Shown here: positions 46,690 through 57,651 of the stretch, one piece after another
How positions within the stretch are numbered: the stretch's first letter is position 1
Layout: each line of letters begins with the position of its first letter
Source of the DNA: Paratrimastix pyriformis
Taxonomy: Eukaryota > Preaxostyla > Paratrimastigidae
Assembly: GCA_027972325.1 (NCBI GenBank)
Contig: JAPMOS010000002.1
Coordinates: 1,090,001-1,154,000, forward strand
Length of the DNA: 64,000 nt
Direction of reading: 5' to 3'
Program-made: the position numbers and the translations under genes
The notes under the pieces: generated by a model
Databases searched by the model: none
What the model was told of the DNA's origin: nothing
Seen by the model: the letters and a program-made list of their open reading frames with translations, nothing else

Positions 46690-47277
46690 GGGCGTTCGAG
46701 CACCACACGCAGAGCGGATATGCGGCTCGCCTTCCTCTCATGGTGTTCTCTGCCGGATTTGGCGACTGGGGGTAGGAATGGAGGTCCTCTTCCCGGTGGG
46801 GCTGGCCCTCGTCTTCTTGGGTAAAGGTCCGCAGCCCGCAGCAGGCTGACGGGGCCCACCTCTGCCCTCCTGTTGGCATCCCCGTTCTTTGCAGATCATC
46901 TGCTGAAGCAGCAGCAGGCCGAGCGAGCCGTAGGGGTGCTCATCCGGCCCTCAGGCGACATGGCCACGGCCGATACCCTCATGAACACCGCCTGCGGCCC
47001 CATTCGGGGGGCCCTTCCGGCCGAGGCCGTCCACACGCTCCGCCTGCAGTGCCGAGCAGCCCTGGACTGCCCTCGCAAACCGTTGGCCCCAGTGCCCATG
47101 ACGCGCCCACCGGGAGACACCGAACTCCAGTCCCCCGGTCCGGTCGCGGGCCCTTCAGCAGAGCCCGAATCGCCCTCACGCGAGCCGGCGCAACCCACAC
47201 AGGAGGAGCCGGGCATCACCGGCGAGAGAGTCAGGACTGAAAGGGGGGACCCACCGCCCCCACCCGATCGGACATAA
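45584..47277 (+). CDS. TBC-domain Rab GTPase-activating protein
   Basis: The start MGSASDTIECDAGGFYLHSE leads to a TBC domain: IWRGIPPSLRGEVWYTLSG, AQHHRDHPTLYRDILAKVPQ, GRDARRTFPEH (catalytic Arg in the IxxDxxR-type motif), SDVLIAVALYCPSVGYVQG then MNFIVAALLLHAPPERVFHI (the Gln finger is in YVQG), GLPQFMADSECMGR and LGVFPLMYTPKFFMSVFLLV with MRVFDVLFWEG. Both catalytic fingers are present, so an active RabGAP is expected. The tail (LLKQQQAERAVGVLI) becomes Pro-rich and ends at 47277. Donors include GTCTG, GTCCG (three) and GTAAA. One intron (about 46630-46770) has a TG then G-run on the sense strand, one of the two exceptions to the sense-C pattern. Rab specificity cannot be told. Confidence 0.88.
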
Positions 47278-47457
47278 GCGGGGCGGAAATACCTGCGTCT
47301 CGGATGTGGCAGAACGATCTCTTTGGGGCGAGGATGGGTTATTGGGGGGAGCCGAGCATTCTGTCCGCCGCCCAAGGAAGGCAGCAGCCGAAGCTGCGGA
47401 AAAAGATGTGCCACATGAGAAACACACTCCATCGCAGAGTGGTGAAAGCCTCCGCGC

Positions 47458-48192
47458 CTATAGAGCCCCCGTCAGGGGGGTGGTCGAGGCAGCAGCCGCG
47501 GCGGCGGCGGCGGCAGCAGCAGCCAGAGCGGCAGGGGTTGCGGGGGCAGGGGCAACGGAAGCAGTCACATGCTGATACCTGCACTTATCACCGGCGCGGC
47601 ATCCTTCGGGGGTGTTGAAAAACCTGCACACCGGGGCGGGGGGCGCCATCATCCCCTCGGGGCGGGGGGCAGGTGCCACAGTCGCAGGAGGAGCGAAGAA
47701 CATCGGGGGAGCGCCAGGCATCATCATCGGAGCACCAGGCATGCCAACATGCTGGAAACGGCATGCCATACCGAAGCGACAGCCTAGTCATCCATCGAGC
47801 CAAGATCATCGGTGAGAAGGTCACAATCCAAGGATCCAGAAGTTTGGGGAGAATAGAAACGAACGATAAATGCGTTCCAACAAAGCCCAAACAAACAACA
47901 GACCGCCTGGCTGGCTGAAGAACTTGCAGATCGGCGCTGAACAAATATAAGGAAAAGGGGATGAGAAAAGGAAAAGGAAAGAGAAAAAAGGACCTTCGTT
48001 CGGAATAGAATCAGCCGATGCGCTCGGATGACCAGGATGAGTCTCAGTCGCTGGCTGAACGTGCCGATAGATACACTTCTCCCCTTGCTTGCACTGACCC
48101 TTCAAAAAGAACCGGCAAATAGGAATTCCTAAAAAGAAGGAGGACAGGGCTCTTGACAGTACCAACGCGGACAAACCGTCGCGATCGGCCAT
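47458..48192 (-). CDS. Three-CCCH zinc-finger protein
   Basis: Likely RNA-binding protein. The first exon is tiny (MADRD plus one base), then finger 1 reads PICRFFLKGQCKQGEKCIYR with the closing His. Finger 2 spans an intron (donor GTCTG): ICKFFSQPGGCRFGMACRFQ then H. Finger 3 is VCRFFNTPEGCRAGDKCRYQ then H. Spacings are C-x7/8-C-x5-C-x3-H. Between fingers 2 and 3 lies a Met/Pro/Gly-rich spacer, and a poly-Ala stretch precedes the end TTPLTGAL, stop TAG 47460-47458. Comparable fingers occur in muscleblind-like, ZC3H and Nab2-type proteins. The order does not single out one family. Confidence 0.82.
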
Positions 48193-48219
48193 GCTCCTTT
48201 CCCTGAATAACGTGGGAAC

Positions 48220-50131
48220 TTATAACCCGAGAATCGCCGCCAAACCCGACACCAAAAACGGCCTCGCCGGCAGAGCTCGGAGCGACTCTGGGGGCTCCCA
48301 ATTGGCCCGCCAGACGGACGGGTCTCCGAGTTTTACCCGCTGTCGCGGCGAAGGCCGCAGCCAAACCGATCGCCCAGGCTCGATCGAAACCAGTTTGTTG
48401 AATTTGTTCGTCCAAGAAGAGTCTTTCACTGGCGAACCCCCTGCGGAGTGGCCACAACTCGTTGGCGGATCTTTTGAAAGTGTAACTGTGTCCAACCCGA
48501 ACATTTCACCGACATTAAATGTCGACTGATGATCTTCGACCACCCCGTCTGTCTTCATTCCATCACGAATCCTCTCGATCCCGCTGTTTCTAACAGTTCA
48601 ACATAATGTTGAAAGGTGCACAGACTTCGCCGCGTTGTCGATGGTATGTGAAATGCAGATGATCGGGTAGATTGTCATGTTGGTCCGCCGCCTCATGAGG
48701 GCCCAAAGCCCATTCACGGTCCCAGTATTTGTGGAAGCCCCATCACCCATCCCCCAAATCACCTTCTTCGCGCCCGCACGCCCCAGCACTTCCTCCAGCC
48801 GGTCGGCGATGGTCGTTGCATCTTCTTTGCCGAGGAAGGCCATGTCCGCCGCGTAGGTCTGTGGCTTCGCCAGCGCGTTGAAGGCGGATGAATTGTGGAT
48901 GTTTCTGCTCACCTCGTCGTCTTCCTTGTTTTTGGCGTCCGATCCCTGCTGCTCCTCAGGGGGGACGTCCGGCATCTTCCACTGGTCGGGGACTCGGTGC
49001 TCGTCCAAGGCCGTCAAGAGACTCGTTGCCTCCCCCGTGATGCTTCCCGAGACCGAGGTGATGAGGACCACCAAGAACCCCTTTCCTACGCCGCGGAAGG
49101 AAGGGAAGATGGGGTCAGTATACGATGTTCCGGTGGGTGGTGGGCTCGCCGCCACGTCCTCGGCCACCAGTTGTCTCCTCCCCCTCCCGTCGTCTTTCAC
49201 ACCAGTGTGCATCGTTCTCCATTCATCCATGACCCGCAGACCTGTGTGCATGGCCTGCCGGGACGTGAAGGTTCCATTGTCCGTGAGAAGGGTGCAGAAG
49301 CAGGCCGGTCCTTCGGCGTGGAGCTGCAGTTGGAGGCCATCCATTACGATGTCACTTTCTCGAAGAGTTGTGGCACGAGGAAACCGAGGTACTTGTTCCC
49401 GGCCCTGCTCGATGAACAGGACCTTGGCCGCATCGATGACGCGGGGTGTGCTGCCCCAGGACAAGGTTGAGTCCCGCCGGAAGGTGCGGAGGGCAAGGAT
49501 GGCCCCAACCGCGTACTCGACGGGCCCACTCCCGGAAAGAATGGTCCGTCTCCAGCGGAACTTGGGGGTGGTGGCCTTGGCTCCTTCCAGGACCGGAGTG
49601 CGTAGATTGGTATTTTTAGCGTCCGGATCACACGGAGGCGCTGGCGATCATACCTGGTCAGCTGTGCGGCTGCCGTGCGCTGTGGGGCCTGCTGCTTGGG
49701 GGGCCGCGAGCTTGCTGCTGCTTGGGGGATCGCTGTGCGCAAGGCGAAGGCGACCAAGGTCTCACCGGCCCTCATCCCTTGACTCTTGAGCTCCTCAGCC
49801 TTCTACGCAGGGACGAAACGGTGAGAGAAGGCCGGCTGAAGGATGAGTCCCTTCCCCCCCCCCCCCCCCCCCAACCCCCACCCCTCTCCCTGAGCCCAGA
49901 TCCGTCTCACCATCAAAAGCTGACCTGGTTGATTTTCTTGGTGGCACTCGAGCGAATAGATTTATTTTTGTGTAACTGAGAGAATTTTTTCCCGATTGTG
50001 TCGTCCTCGTAGGTGATCAACGGCCGAAAACTCTCGTGGTATCGTCTGATGACATCAGCCCGTGGCGTCTTGCAACAAGGAAGAGCCAGTAAAAACTCGT
50101 TGACCGCCTCCCGAATGAAGGAACAAGCCAT
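48220..50131 (-). mobile_element. hAT-transposase-like gene, intron-bearing, possibly domesticated
   Basis: Four or more exons on the minus strand, starting near ATG 50131 (MACSFIREAVNEFLLALPCC). The region VIWGMGDGASTNTGTVNGLW followed by YPIICISHTIDNAA resembles the hAT/DUF4371-type core, where a DGA...NG block precedes a C..H block. LQLHAEGPACFCTLLTDNGT may be an earlier core strand. Introns follow the host rule: one, 48625-48584, is 42 bp with a GTCTG donor and joins DNAA to NGIERIRDGMKTDG in frame, so the last exon runs to a stop at 48220. No BED zinc finger, terminal inverted repeats or target-site duplication were found by eye. Host-type introns and lack of ends argue for a domesticated or decayed DNA-transposon gene. 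Family assignment is tentative. Confidence 0.4.
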
Positions 50132-50680
50132 TCCAAAAAAATGTCCCGGCAGAACTCCTCCCACCGTGGGGAACGTACCCCGCAAAAGGGCCGCCGAGCT
50201 TGGGAGGCGGCCTAAGACACGAAGAACCCGATTCGAGCTAGTTTCGAAGGACCCTACTATTCCTCCATGAGTTTTTTTTTTCAGAACTGTCGTCCGTTTC
50301 GACGCGAGCCCGTTGGCTGGCGCAGCCCGAGGGCCACAAGAAAAAGGGTCCCTTCGAAAAAGCGTGTTTTCCTTCCACCCGGATCCCGTGTCTGTTTTTG
50401 CACAGAACGGACGCCTGTTTTGAAAAGCACACACACCACCCAACACGCGAATGCGCAAAAAGTCTGTGTGACGAAGCACCGTGTCTCCTGGCCGGCATTT
50501 CGATATCCACTGACTCGACCAACGGCCGCGGACCCCACTTCGGCCCCCGACCCCCTGTGGGCCACTCATTGTTTGCACAGGGATTCTTCGGCCGCGGCAC
50601 TTTGCCGGTTGCGCTGGGGCAGCAGAAAGAAAAATGATAGGGGTAAAATCCACACGTGTTGCTTCCGAAAATCGAACAAC
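50132..50680. other. Spacer between hAT-like gene and RING/TRAF gene
   Basis: About 550 bases of lower GC content, likely holding two divergent promoters. Overlapping open frames exist on both strands but none has a convincing protein character or splice partners. An upstream exon of the minus-strand gene is possible. Confidence 0.45.
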
Positions 50681-52758
50681 ATGGAAGAAGGATATCCTCA
50701 GATTCTCTTTGTTGATCCGGTGGAGGATGAATTCATTTGTGTTTTTTGCCAGAATGTCATGAAAAACTGTGTAGATATTGGCTGCAGCGAAGCGCACAAG
50801 GCATGTGATGGGTGTTGTCGAACCTGGTTCACACGAAGCAGAACATGTCCTTTGTGCCGCTGTCAAGTCGATCCAAACGCACCCCGCCCAGATCGGACAA
50901 TCCGTAATCTGATCTTGCGCCGATTTGTCCATTGCCGGTGGCAAGGTCTTTTCGGGGATAATAAAGATTTTTCTGTATCGTTTTTTTTTTCCCCCGTTCA
51001 GTCGAAGGCTGTTCGTTCACGGGCCCACTTGCGGAGATTGCCGCTCACGAAGAACGCTGTGTACAATCATGCCCCGCATGCAATCAACAGATTTTGCGCG
51101 CACATGCCCAAGGTCTGACTGCGGTTCCAGTGTGTTTTCCGTGAAGAGTGCCCCAGAACACATCGAGTCTTGTCCCCAGAGGCCCGCGCGGTGTCCGCAC
51201 TGCGATGCCGATTGCACCGCTGCCACTGTCGAGGTCTGGTGCTTGTTTTTCCCGCCAGAATCATTCCCCCGCGCTGTCTGGCGCCCACCAGGAGCACATG
51301 AATTCCATTTGCCCTCGGGTCGAGGTCGTCTGCGGACAGGGGTGTGGGGCCTCTGTGCTTCGCGGACAATTACCTCATCACCTTGCCGAAGACTGCCCTC
51401 GGACCGCTGTGCCATGCCCCCTGCCCGGCTGCGAGGCCAAGGTCTGCCCATTTGCCCATTTGGATGCGAGCCGTTGCGACGGCTGTGGCGTCCAAGGTTC
51501 CTAGGGCCGAACTGGAGGGGCACATGCGCGATGCAGCGGCCCACCTGGTGGCCATCTCGCGGGCCATGGTACCCCAGTCGGACTTGCTGGCGGCCACGCA
51601 GCGCATCACCTCCCTTGAGGATCAGCTGGCCGCCTCGCAGGGACGTGCTGCCCGTCTGGAGCGGCAGCTGGTCGACATGAACGCCGCCTGGGCGAAGGAG
51701 ACCACCGAACGGCAAGCCGCCTTGGAGCGGCGCCTGGAGCCCTTCGCGGGTGCCCTCGAGCGGCTTTCCTCCCTCGAGTCGCGCCTTGCCGAGCTCCGCG
51801 GCGCCCCAGACAGGGCGGCACCCATCGAGCGCCAGCTTGTCCAACTCGTCGAGCGAGTGGCCCCCTTGGAGAGCCGGCTGCCCGTGGTCGATCAGGCCGT
51901 CACACGTCTGGGTGCCGTCGAGCAGCGCCTCGCCCAGCTGGCGAATGCGCCTCCAGCCGCCCTGCTCCCCCAACAGCAGTCTCTCGCCACGGCCCAGTCG
52001 GATCATCCCCCGACGGCACAAGATCCATCGGCGATTCCTGCGCCGCCTCCCTCCGGCTCCCCCGTGGCGGCGGATCCTCCATCATGCTCCCTATCCGCCC
52101 GCCGGGCGCCGTGCCGGCTGCTCTTCTCGAGCCGCTTCAAGGCCCCCTCCGTGCAAGTGCACGAGGAAGGTACCTTGGCCACGCTGGGTACCGTGCGGCG
52201 GGAGGACGGCAACAGTCCGTACGCCGCCTCGAATTGATCGGTGCCAGAGTCATCCATCCCTTGCTTCTCTGCAGGCCCGCATGTCTTTCTGAGCGATCGG
52301 CTCCTCAAGCAGGGGTGTCATGACGTCACCCTGTACATCAAATGTCTGTGACCGCTGGCTGGACAGTACTGACCCTTTCTTCCGGACTTCGGTGTCTCTG
52401 GCCGTAATGACAACAGCCAAGTCGCCCTGTCTGTCGTTGTCGGGCGTTCGTTTGTCTGAACCAATCTGTAGGTGGGGAGCACTTTATTGGGGTCATGTGC
52501 ACCGACGCGGCCAAGAGCTATTGTGGCCTATATGATCACGCGGGTCTCATGGGCCCTGGGAGCCCTATGGATGTGCGTGGCATCCGATTCCGCGAGGGTG
52601 ACCGTGTCTCAATGCGCGTCGACGTCCCCAAGGGAGAGGTCTCCTTCCAAATCAACGGAGGTGAAGATTGTCGTCTCACATGTGACCTCATCAAAGAGGG
52701 TGTCTTCCCTCTGGTGACCCTTCGCACTTGGTCTGGAGCCTCTTCCTTTTTGATTTGA
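50681..52758 (+). CDS. RING / TRAF-type zinc finger / coiled coil / SPRY protein
   Basis: Probable E3 ligase with TRAF-like front and SPRY end. The start MEEGYPQILFVDPVEDEFIC opens the RING (CVFCQNVMKN ... CSEAHKACDGCCRTWF ... CPLCRCQV). TRAF-type fingers follow across introns: VEGCSFTGPLAEIAAHEERC, SCPACNQQILRAHAQ joined through a 44-bp GTCTG...CCCCAG intron to EHIESCPQRPARCPHCDADC, then HMNSICPRVEVVCGQGCGAS and HLAEDCPRTAVPCPLPGCEA. A coiled coil follows (LLAATQRITSLEDQLAASQG, ERRLEPFAGALERLSSLESR). The SPRY domain covers VFLSDRLLKQGCHDVTLYIK, GGEHFIGVMCTDAAKSYCGL, GIRFREGDRVSMRVDVPKGE and EGVFPLVTLRTWSGASSFLI, stop at 52758. It combines TRAF-type recognition with a TRIM-like SPRY in place of a MATH domain. 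Confidence 0.85.
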
Positions 52759-52921
52759 CGCCTCTCGTTTAGTGGTGACACTTTTCAGGTTTTGTCAGGC
52801 TGTTCGGGAATTTTGTAAATTGCCCCCACCTCCCACGAGGCCCGCACTCAAACAACACGAGCTGGCGCAGCCGGCACCGTCCTGGATCCCCCCTGGTTTG
52901 GTTTTCTGTCCCAGTCCGGCG

Positions 52922-53580
52922 ATGAGTTTTCTTGGTGAACTCCTGGGCCCCGAAGTCCGCGAAATGATTCGGACTTCTCGTGTTTTGGTGGTTGGTGCGG
53001 GTGGGATCGGATGTGAACTTTTGAAGGATCTTTTGCTCACAGGCTTCGAGAACATTGAAATTGTTTGTCACGACGCAACGCAGATTTCACTTGAATTTCG
53101 ATTTACTTTTTTCTCCAGATTGATCTGGACACAATTGACGTTTCCAACCTGAATAGACAGTTTCTATTTCGGCGCGAACATGTTGGCATGTCAAAATCCG
53201 AGGTCCTGCCGCAGCCCAGTCCGCACCGGAACTCCTGACACGGCAATAGGTTGCCCGCAAGAGTGCATTGAAGTTCAACCCTCGCGCGAAGATTGTTGCC
53301 CATCATGGGAACATTCGCAACCCTGAGATGAATGTCGAATTTTTCAGCCAGTTTGTCATGGTGATGAATGCTCTCGATAACGTTGGTCAGTTTTCACCTT
53401 TTCTTATATGCCCCACGTCCGCCCCCACGCCAGATGCTCGGCGCCATGTCAACCGGATGTGTCTCGCTGCCCGGGTTCCACTGATCGAGAGCGGGACACG
53501 AGGCGTCGTTGGGCAGGTGGCTCCCATCATCAAAGTTCGTCGTGCCATGTCCTGAAAGCCCCAGGGGCACCACATTCGAC

Positions 53581-53616
<36 letters not shown>

Positions 53617-56600
53617 ACATACAACCCATCATCACGCCCCTCATGGTGCACTCTGCGGGCGGGGTGTTTGTGTTTGTGGTGCAGGGGCTGACCGAGTGCT
53701 ACGAATGCAACCCCATCACGGCCCCCAAGCAGTACGCCGTGTGCACCATCCGCGACAAGCCCACGGCCCCCATCCACTGCATCGTCTGGGCCAAGATGCT
53801 CTTCGGGTCTGCACACTCCCACGCCCCACGCCCCTCCCTCCCCCCCCCCCCCCCCCCCCCCCCCCGCGCCCCCCCGCGCCCTGGCCCCCCTTGGCTGCTG
53901 CGAGGAGACGCTCATCTGAGACCACGCGGCACGACCCCGGCAGGCGCTTCTTCGGGCCCTTCGACGACTCGCCATCCAACTACCTGGCCGACAAGAACAG
54001 TCTGCGCCCCCGCGGCACCCCCTCCACCCATAACCCATCGCATTCTCCGTTGTCTTGTGCTGTCATGCGGCAGCGGCGGCCTCGCTGGAGCACGTGGACA
54101 AGTGGGCGCAGGGGGACTTCGCCACGCCTGAGACCCTCCACGTACATGCGGCCGACATCCTCCGCAGGGTCCGCGCCCAGCCCCGTCCGCCCAGCCCCGT
54201 CCGCCCAGCCCCGTCCGCCCAGCCCCGTCCGTCCAGCCCCGTCCGTCCAGCCCTGTCCGCCCAGCCCCGTCCGCCCAGCCCCGTCCGCCCAGCCCCGTCC
54301 GCCCAGCCCCGCTGGGCAGCGCCGTTTGCTGACCATCCTCGGCGGCCTGCGCTGGGCTCATCTGCGGCTGCCTGTCCTTCCCTTTGGCGGCAGTGCTTCG
54401 CCACCCGCGAGCTTGGCGGCGCCAAGGGGCTGCCCCTGCCCGAAGAGGCCGTCCCCCGCCTCGCCCAGCCGGTCCGCGCCCGCGTATTCTGCGGTCCTGC
54501 CAGCCACTCGTGCTCGCGTCACCCACCCTCCTCACCCGCCACCTGGCCGCCCCTCCATCGTTTTGGCCCTTGCGTTGCCCTTGTTGGCGGGCGGGCGGCA
54601 GGTGCCCCTGGGGGTGGACGACGACCACGCCACCTGGACCCTCCACCAGAACGCGGCCGTCTTCGCGGACAGGTCCGAGACACGCCCCTTTTCGCTCCAC
54701 CGCTGCTCGATGGTGGATGTGCCCGTGCCTGCCCGCCGCCCCGCCTTGCGCACCCGCCCGCCCCATGCAAACGAAACACCGAAATGCCAATCCACAAGGA
54801 ATGCGAGCCGTGCATCACCAACCGTGCCAACAGACGCATGCAGGGGGCACCGGCGCACGACGCCCATCGCGGGGGCTTCTGCTTCCGGGCACGGGGGCTG
54901 GGGAGGCACATGCGATCACCGGCGGGGCAGGTCAGAGGCCATGAAGCCCGGGGAGGAGGATGTGGCCGCATCCGACACCTTGTGACGACCTCCCTCCCCC
55001 CCCCCCCTCCCCCCCCCCCCCCCCCCCACCACCACCACCACACCCCACCACACCCCACCACACCCCGCCACACCCGCACGCCCCCTACCCACACTGCCAC
55101 TGGCCAACGACCGATTGGGCAGCGTGGTCGAGCTTGCCCGGGCCATCCACGCGGGCAGCCGGGCGACGGCGCCCTTCGACAAGGACGACGTTCTCGCAGT
55201 CAGGTCGGCCGCCCCGCCCACAGCGCCCTCAGCCTGCCCGCCTCTTCCCTTCCCCTGCGACCGCTTCTGCTCAAGAGCCAGCCGGGGGAAAGGGCACCAA
55301 GAGCCGAGGGCACCAAGAGCCGAGGGTTCACACAGCCACACTGCGCACATCCACCCCACGTGTCCGCAGCTTCGTCACGGCGGCCTCCAACCTGCGCGCG
55401 TGGGCGTTCGGGATCCCCGTCCAGACCCGGTACCAGGTGAAGGGTCCGCCCCGCACCGGCCCCCCGTCGCGCCGATCGCCTCCCGTCCCGTCCCGTCCCG
55501 GCGCCGCGCCGCGCCGCGCCCGCACACGTGGCCTGGCCCGGTTGGCCCGCTTGGTGCTGTTGGCCCTCACAGCACCACATTCCGTCACCATCCCATGCCC
55601 ATTCATGTCCATGCCCATGGCCATGCCCATGCCCTGCAGCCATCGCGGGGAACATCGTCCCGGCCATCGCCGCCACCAACGCGGTCGCGGGGGGCCTGGT
55701 CGTCATCGAGGCCATCAAGGTCCGCCCCACCCGCCCGCCACGCCGGGGCAGCCCCTTCACTCGGCTGGCTGGGCGCAGGTGATGCAGGCCAAGGTGGCTG
55801 CGGCCGGGGATGCGGGCCGTCAGGCGGCCCTGATGCAGGGGCGGCTGCGCAGGTGCTACATCAGCGAGCCCCGGGGCAGCCAGAGCCTGGTCATCCCCGA
55901 CGCGGTGCTGCCTCCGAACCCCGAGTGCGTCGTCTGCAGCGCCCGGCCCGCAGCCCGAGTCTGTGCTGCCCCTCCCCCCCCACATGCTCTCACCCCAGCT
56001 CGCATGTACGCACGCTGACACCCCGTGCGTGGTTGTTGGCGGCGCGCCCTTCATCTTCCCTGGGACGGGACGGGTGGCGTAGGTGTGCTGCGACTTCGAG
56101 GGGATGACGGTGGGCCTCCTCATGGAGCAGGTCCTCCGGGGCCGCCTGGCCCTCAACCCGGCCTCCCTCATCCGCGACGACTTGTCCGCCCCCCCGCCCT
56201 CCCTCCATTCGCCCTCCCGTCGGGTGCGTGGATGGGATGGGTCAGCACATCCGTCTCTCAACCCACTCACTGTCTGCGCGCCTGCGGTCCGAACAATGGG
56301 CTCGGCTGCTCTGCACGGCTCCTCATCGTCCCGGCGGCCGTTGGGTCGTGTTGTCTTGTCTGGGCCGTGCAGCGTCATCTACGACGCGGGCGAGGACGTG
56401 GACATGAGCGGGGTGCTGCCCCGGTCGCTGGCCCAGCTGCGGCTGCCGTCAGGCTGCATCATCACCGCCGAGGACGACCAGCAGAACCTCTCCGTCGAGC
56501 TCACCCTCGTCCACGCGTCTGTCGCCCCCCTCGGGTCAGCAGCACCCCCTCCCGCTCACTGCCTTCTCCCCCCTCTGTTCGCCGCTCTGGTCTCGGGTAG

Positions 56601-56880
56601 CCCCGGGCTCGAGGGGTTCGAGATTTGCGGGGTGGCGGCTCCCCAGCAGGCGGGCACCCCGCTGCCGTCGCCCTCCCCTGCGGCGACTCCCGCCCCCTTG
56701 GGGCCATCGCCATCGCCGCCCCCCACGGGCAGCCCGGCCGGGCCCATCGAGGCGCTGCTGCCGGGCCAGCCCAAATCGGGGGCCCCAGGGACGAAGCACC
56801 CCCGCGACGGGGCATCCTCGCCCCAGGGGGCCCCCAAGAAGGGGCGGCCCGACCCGGCGGCCGATGACGAGATCCTCTAA
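52922..56880 (+). CDS. UBA2: UBA2/SAE2, SUMO-activating enzyme subunit 2
   Basis: Catalytic subunit of the SUMO E1. The adenylation domain opens with [20 protein letters not shown] (nucleotide motif), [49 protein letters not shown] and [19 protein letters not shown]. The zinc-site and catalytic segment is [20 protein letters not shown] with [20 protein letters not shown]; the Cys before TIR is the thioester residue. Later exons: [75 protein letters not shown] (second zinc pair) and a ubiquitin-fold domain ([20 protein letters not shown] ... [20 protein letters not shown]). A basic Lys-Lys-Gly-Arg near the end may be a nuclear signal; the last residues are DDEIL, stop 56880. Roughly 17 exons, most donors GTCCG. 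Several introns hold C-runs or repeats. Confidence 0.95.
54172..54315 (+). repeat. 15-bp minisatellite made of splice-donor-like units in UBA2 intron
   Basis: Around nine copies of CCCGTCCGCCCAGCC, starting from the intron's own GTCCG donor after the exon ending AADILR. Each unit contains a GTCCG (the preferred donor here) and a CAG (acceptor-like). The intron is therefore an array of potential splice sites. Confidence 0.9.
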
Positions 56881-57037
56881 GAGTCGCTCTTCCGGACCCG
56901 AAACAGAGGGGGCGCCACAAAACCTCGGAACCCAGGTGGGGGGGAAGGGGACGAAGAAGCGGAGCCGGAGGTCCCCTTCTGTCCTCGTGGGCCGCGCCAC
57001 GCCACCATCATCGGCCGGCAAGGGCCCGTTCAGTCAG

Positions 57038-57593
57038 CTAATGGGATGCGGCAGGATCTGCCACGAGGGCCGGGGGAACCTCTTCCTCCGCGAGTGGGGC
57101 AGCAACATCCTTTTTCCACAGCGAGCTCCGCATTTCGCGAATCCAGTCAATGTCCTGAGACATGCGCTCGCGGTAGTCTACATCAAAATGTTGAAGCCTT
57201 CGACAAAAGAGGGACGGACAAACCAGGGATTGTGACATGCATCAGTTGCCGTTTTCGGGCCAGGGGAGCGGTGGCGGATTTCAGTGCGGACATGATGGAG
57301 CGGGTCTCGGCAGCTTGTTCGCGGGTCGCGTGTCGGAGGCCCATCTCGAATTGTTGGCAGAACCACTACAGATCGATAAAACGAGGAACTGCAAGGGACA
57401 CTCGACAGACCTCAATTTCTTCATCCAGCGTCCAGACAATACGATCAGCGCCCTCGGGGAGACGATTCTCTGTCCGGGAGGCTTTCTGGCGTTCACGGCG
57501 CTCCTTGTTCTTTTGCTTCTTTTTTAATTGCGCGGCATCAGGGACGGGGACAGGGACAGGGACAGGGACAGGGGCGGGGGCAGCGGCGTCCAT
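57038..57593 (-). CDS. C8orf33/UPF0488-like protein
   Basis: Small conserved protein of unknown function. Three exons (57593-57411, 57365-57224, 57177-57038) sum to 465 bases and 154 residues. The N-terminus has a Pro-Val repeat (from a GGGACA hexamer), then a basic helix (LKKKQKNKERRERQKASR). The family core reads TLDEEIEWFCQQFEMGLRHA, KSATAPLARKRQLMH and, across a 46-bp intron, DYRERMSQDIDWIREM. This matches the UPF0488 order in which an APL.RKRQ.M block is followed by DYR. Donors GTCTG and GTTTG. The start is 58 bases from the divergent thioesterase start. The basic helix suggests a nucleolar or RNA role; unproven. Confidence 0.72.
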
Positions 57594-57651
57594 CTCTCGG
57601 AATTTGCGTGATCACACCCGGTTCAACAAGCAAAGCTCGCTCGCTGCTGCA
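57594..57651. promoter_or_regulatory. 58-bp divergent promoter (C8orf33-like / hotdog)
   Basis: The shortest clear spacer between divergent start codons in the window (57593 and 57652). Whatever core elements are used must lie within it or inside the two first exons. Confidence 0.5.

Noticed and set aside
57160-57223. 22-bp intron in the C8orf33-like gene
   Set aside because: A 46-bp intron between 57223 and 57178 with a better protein join explains the frame without such a tiny intron.
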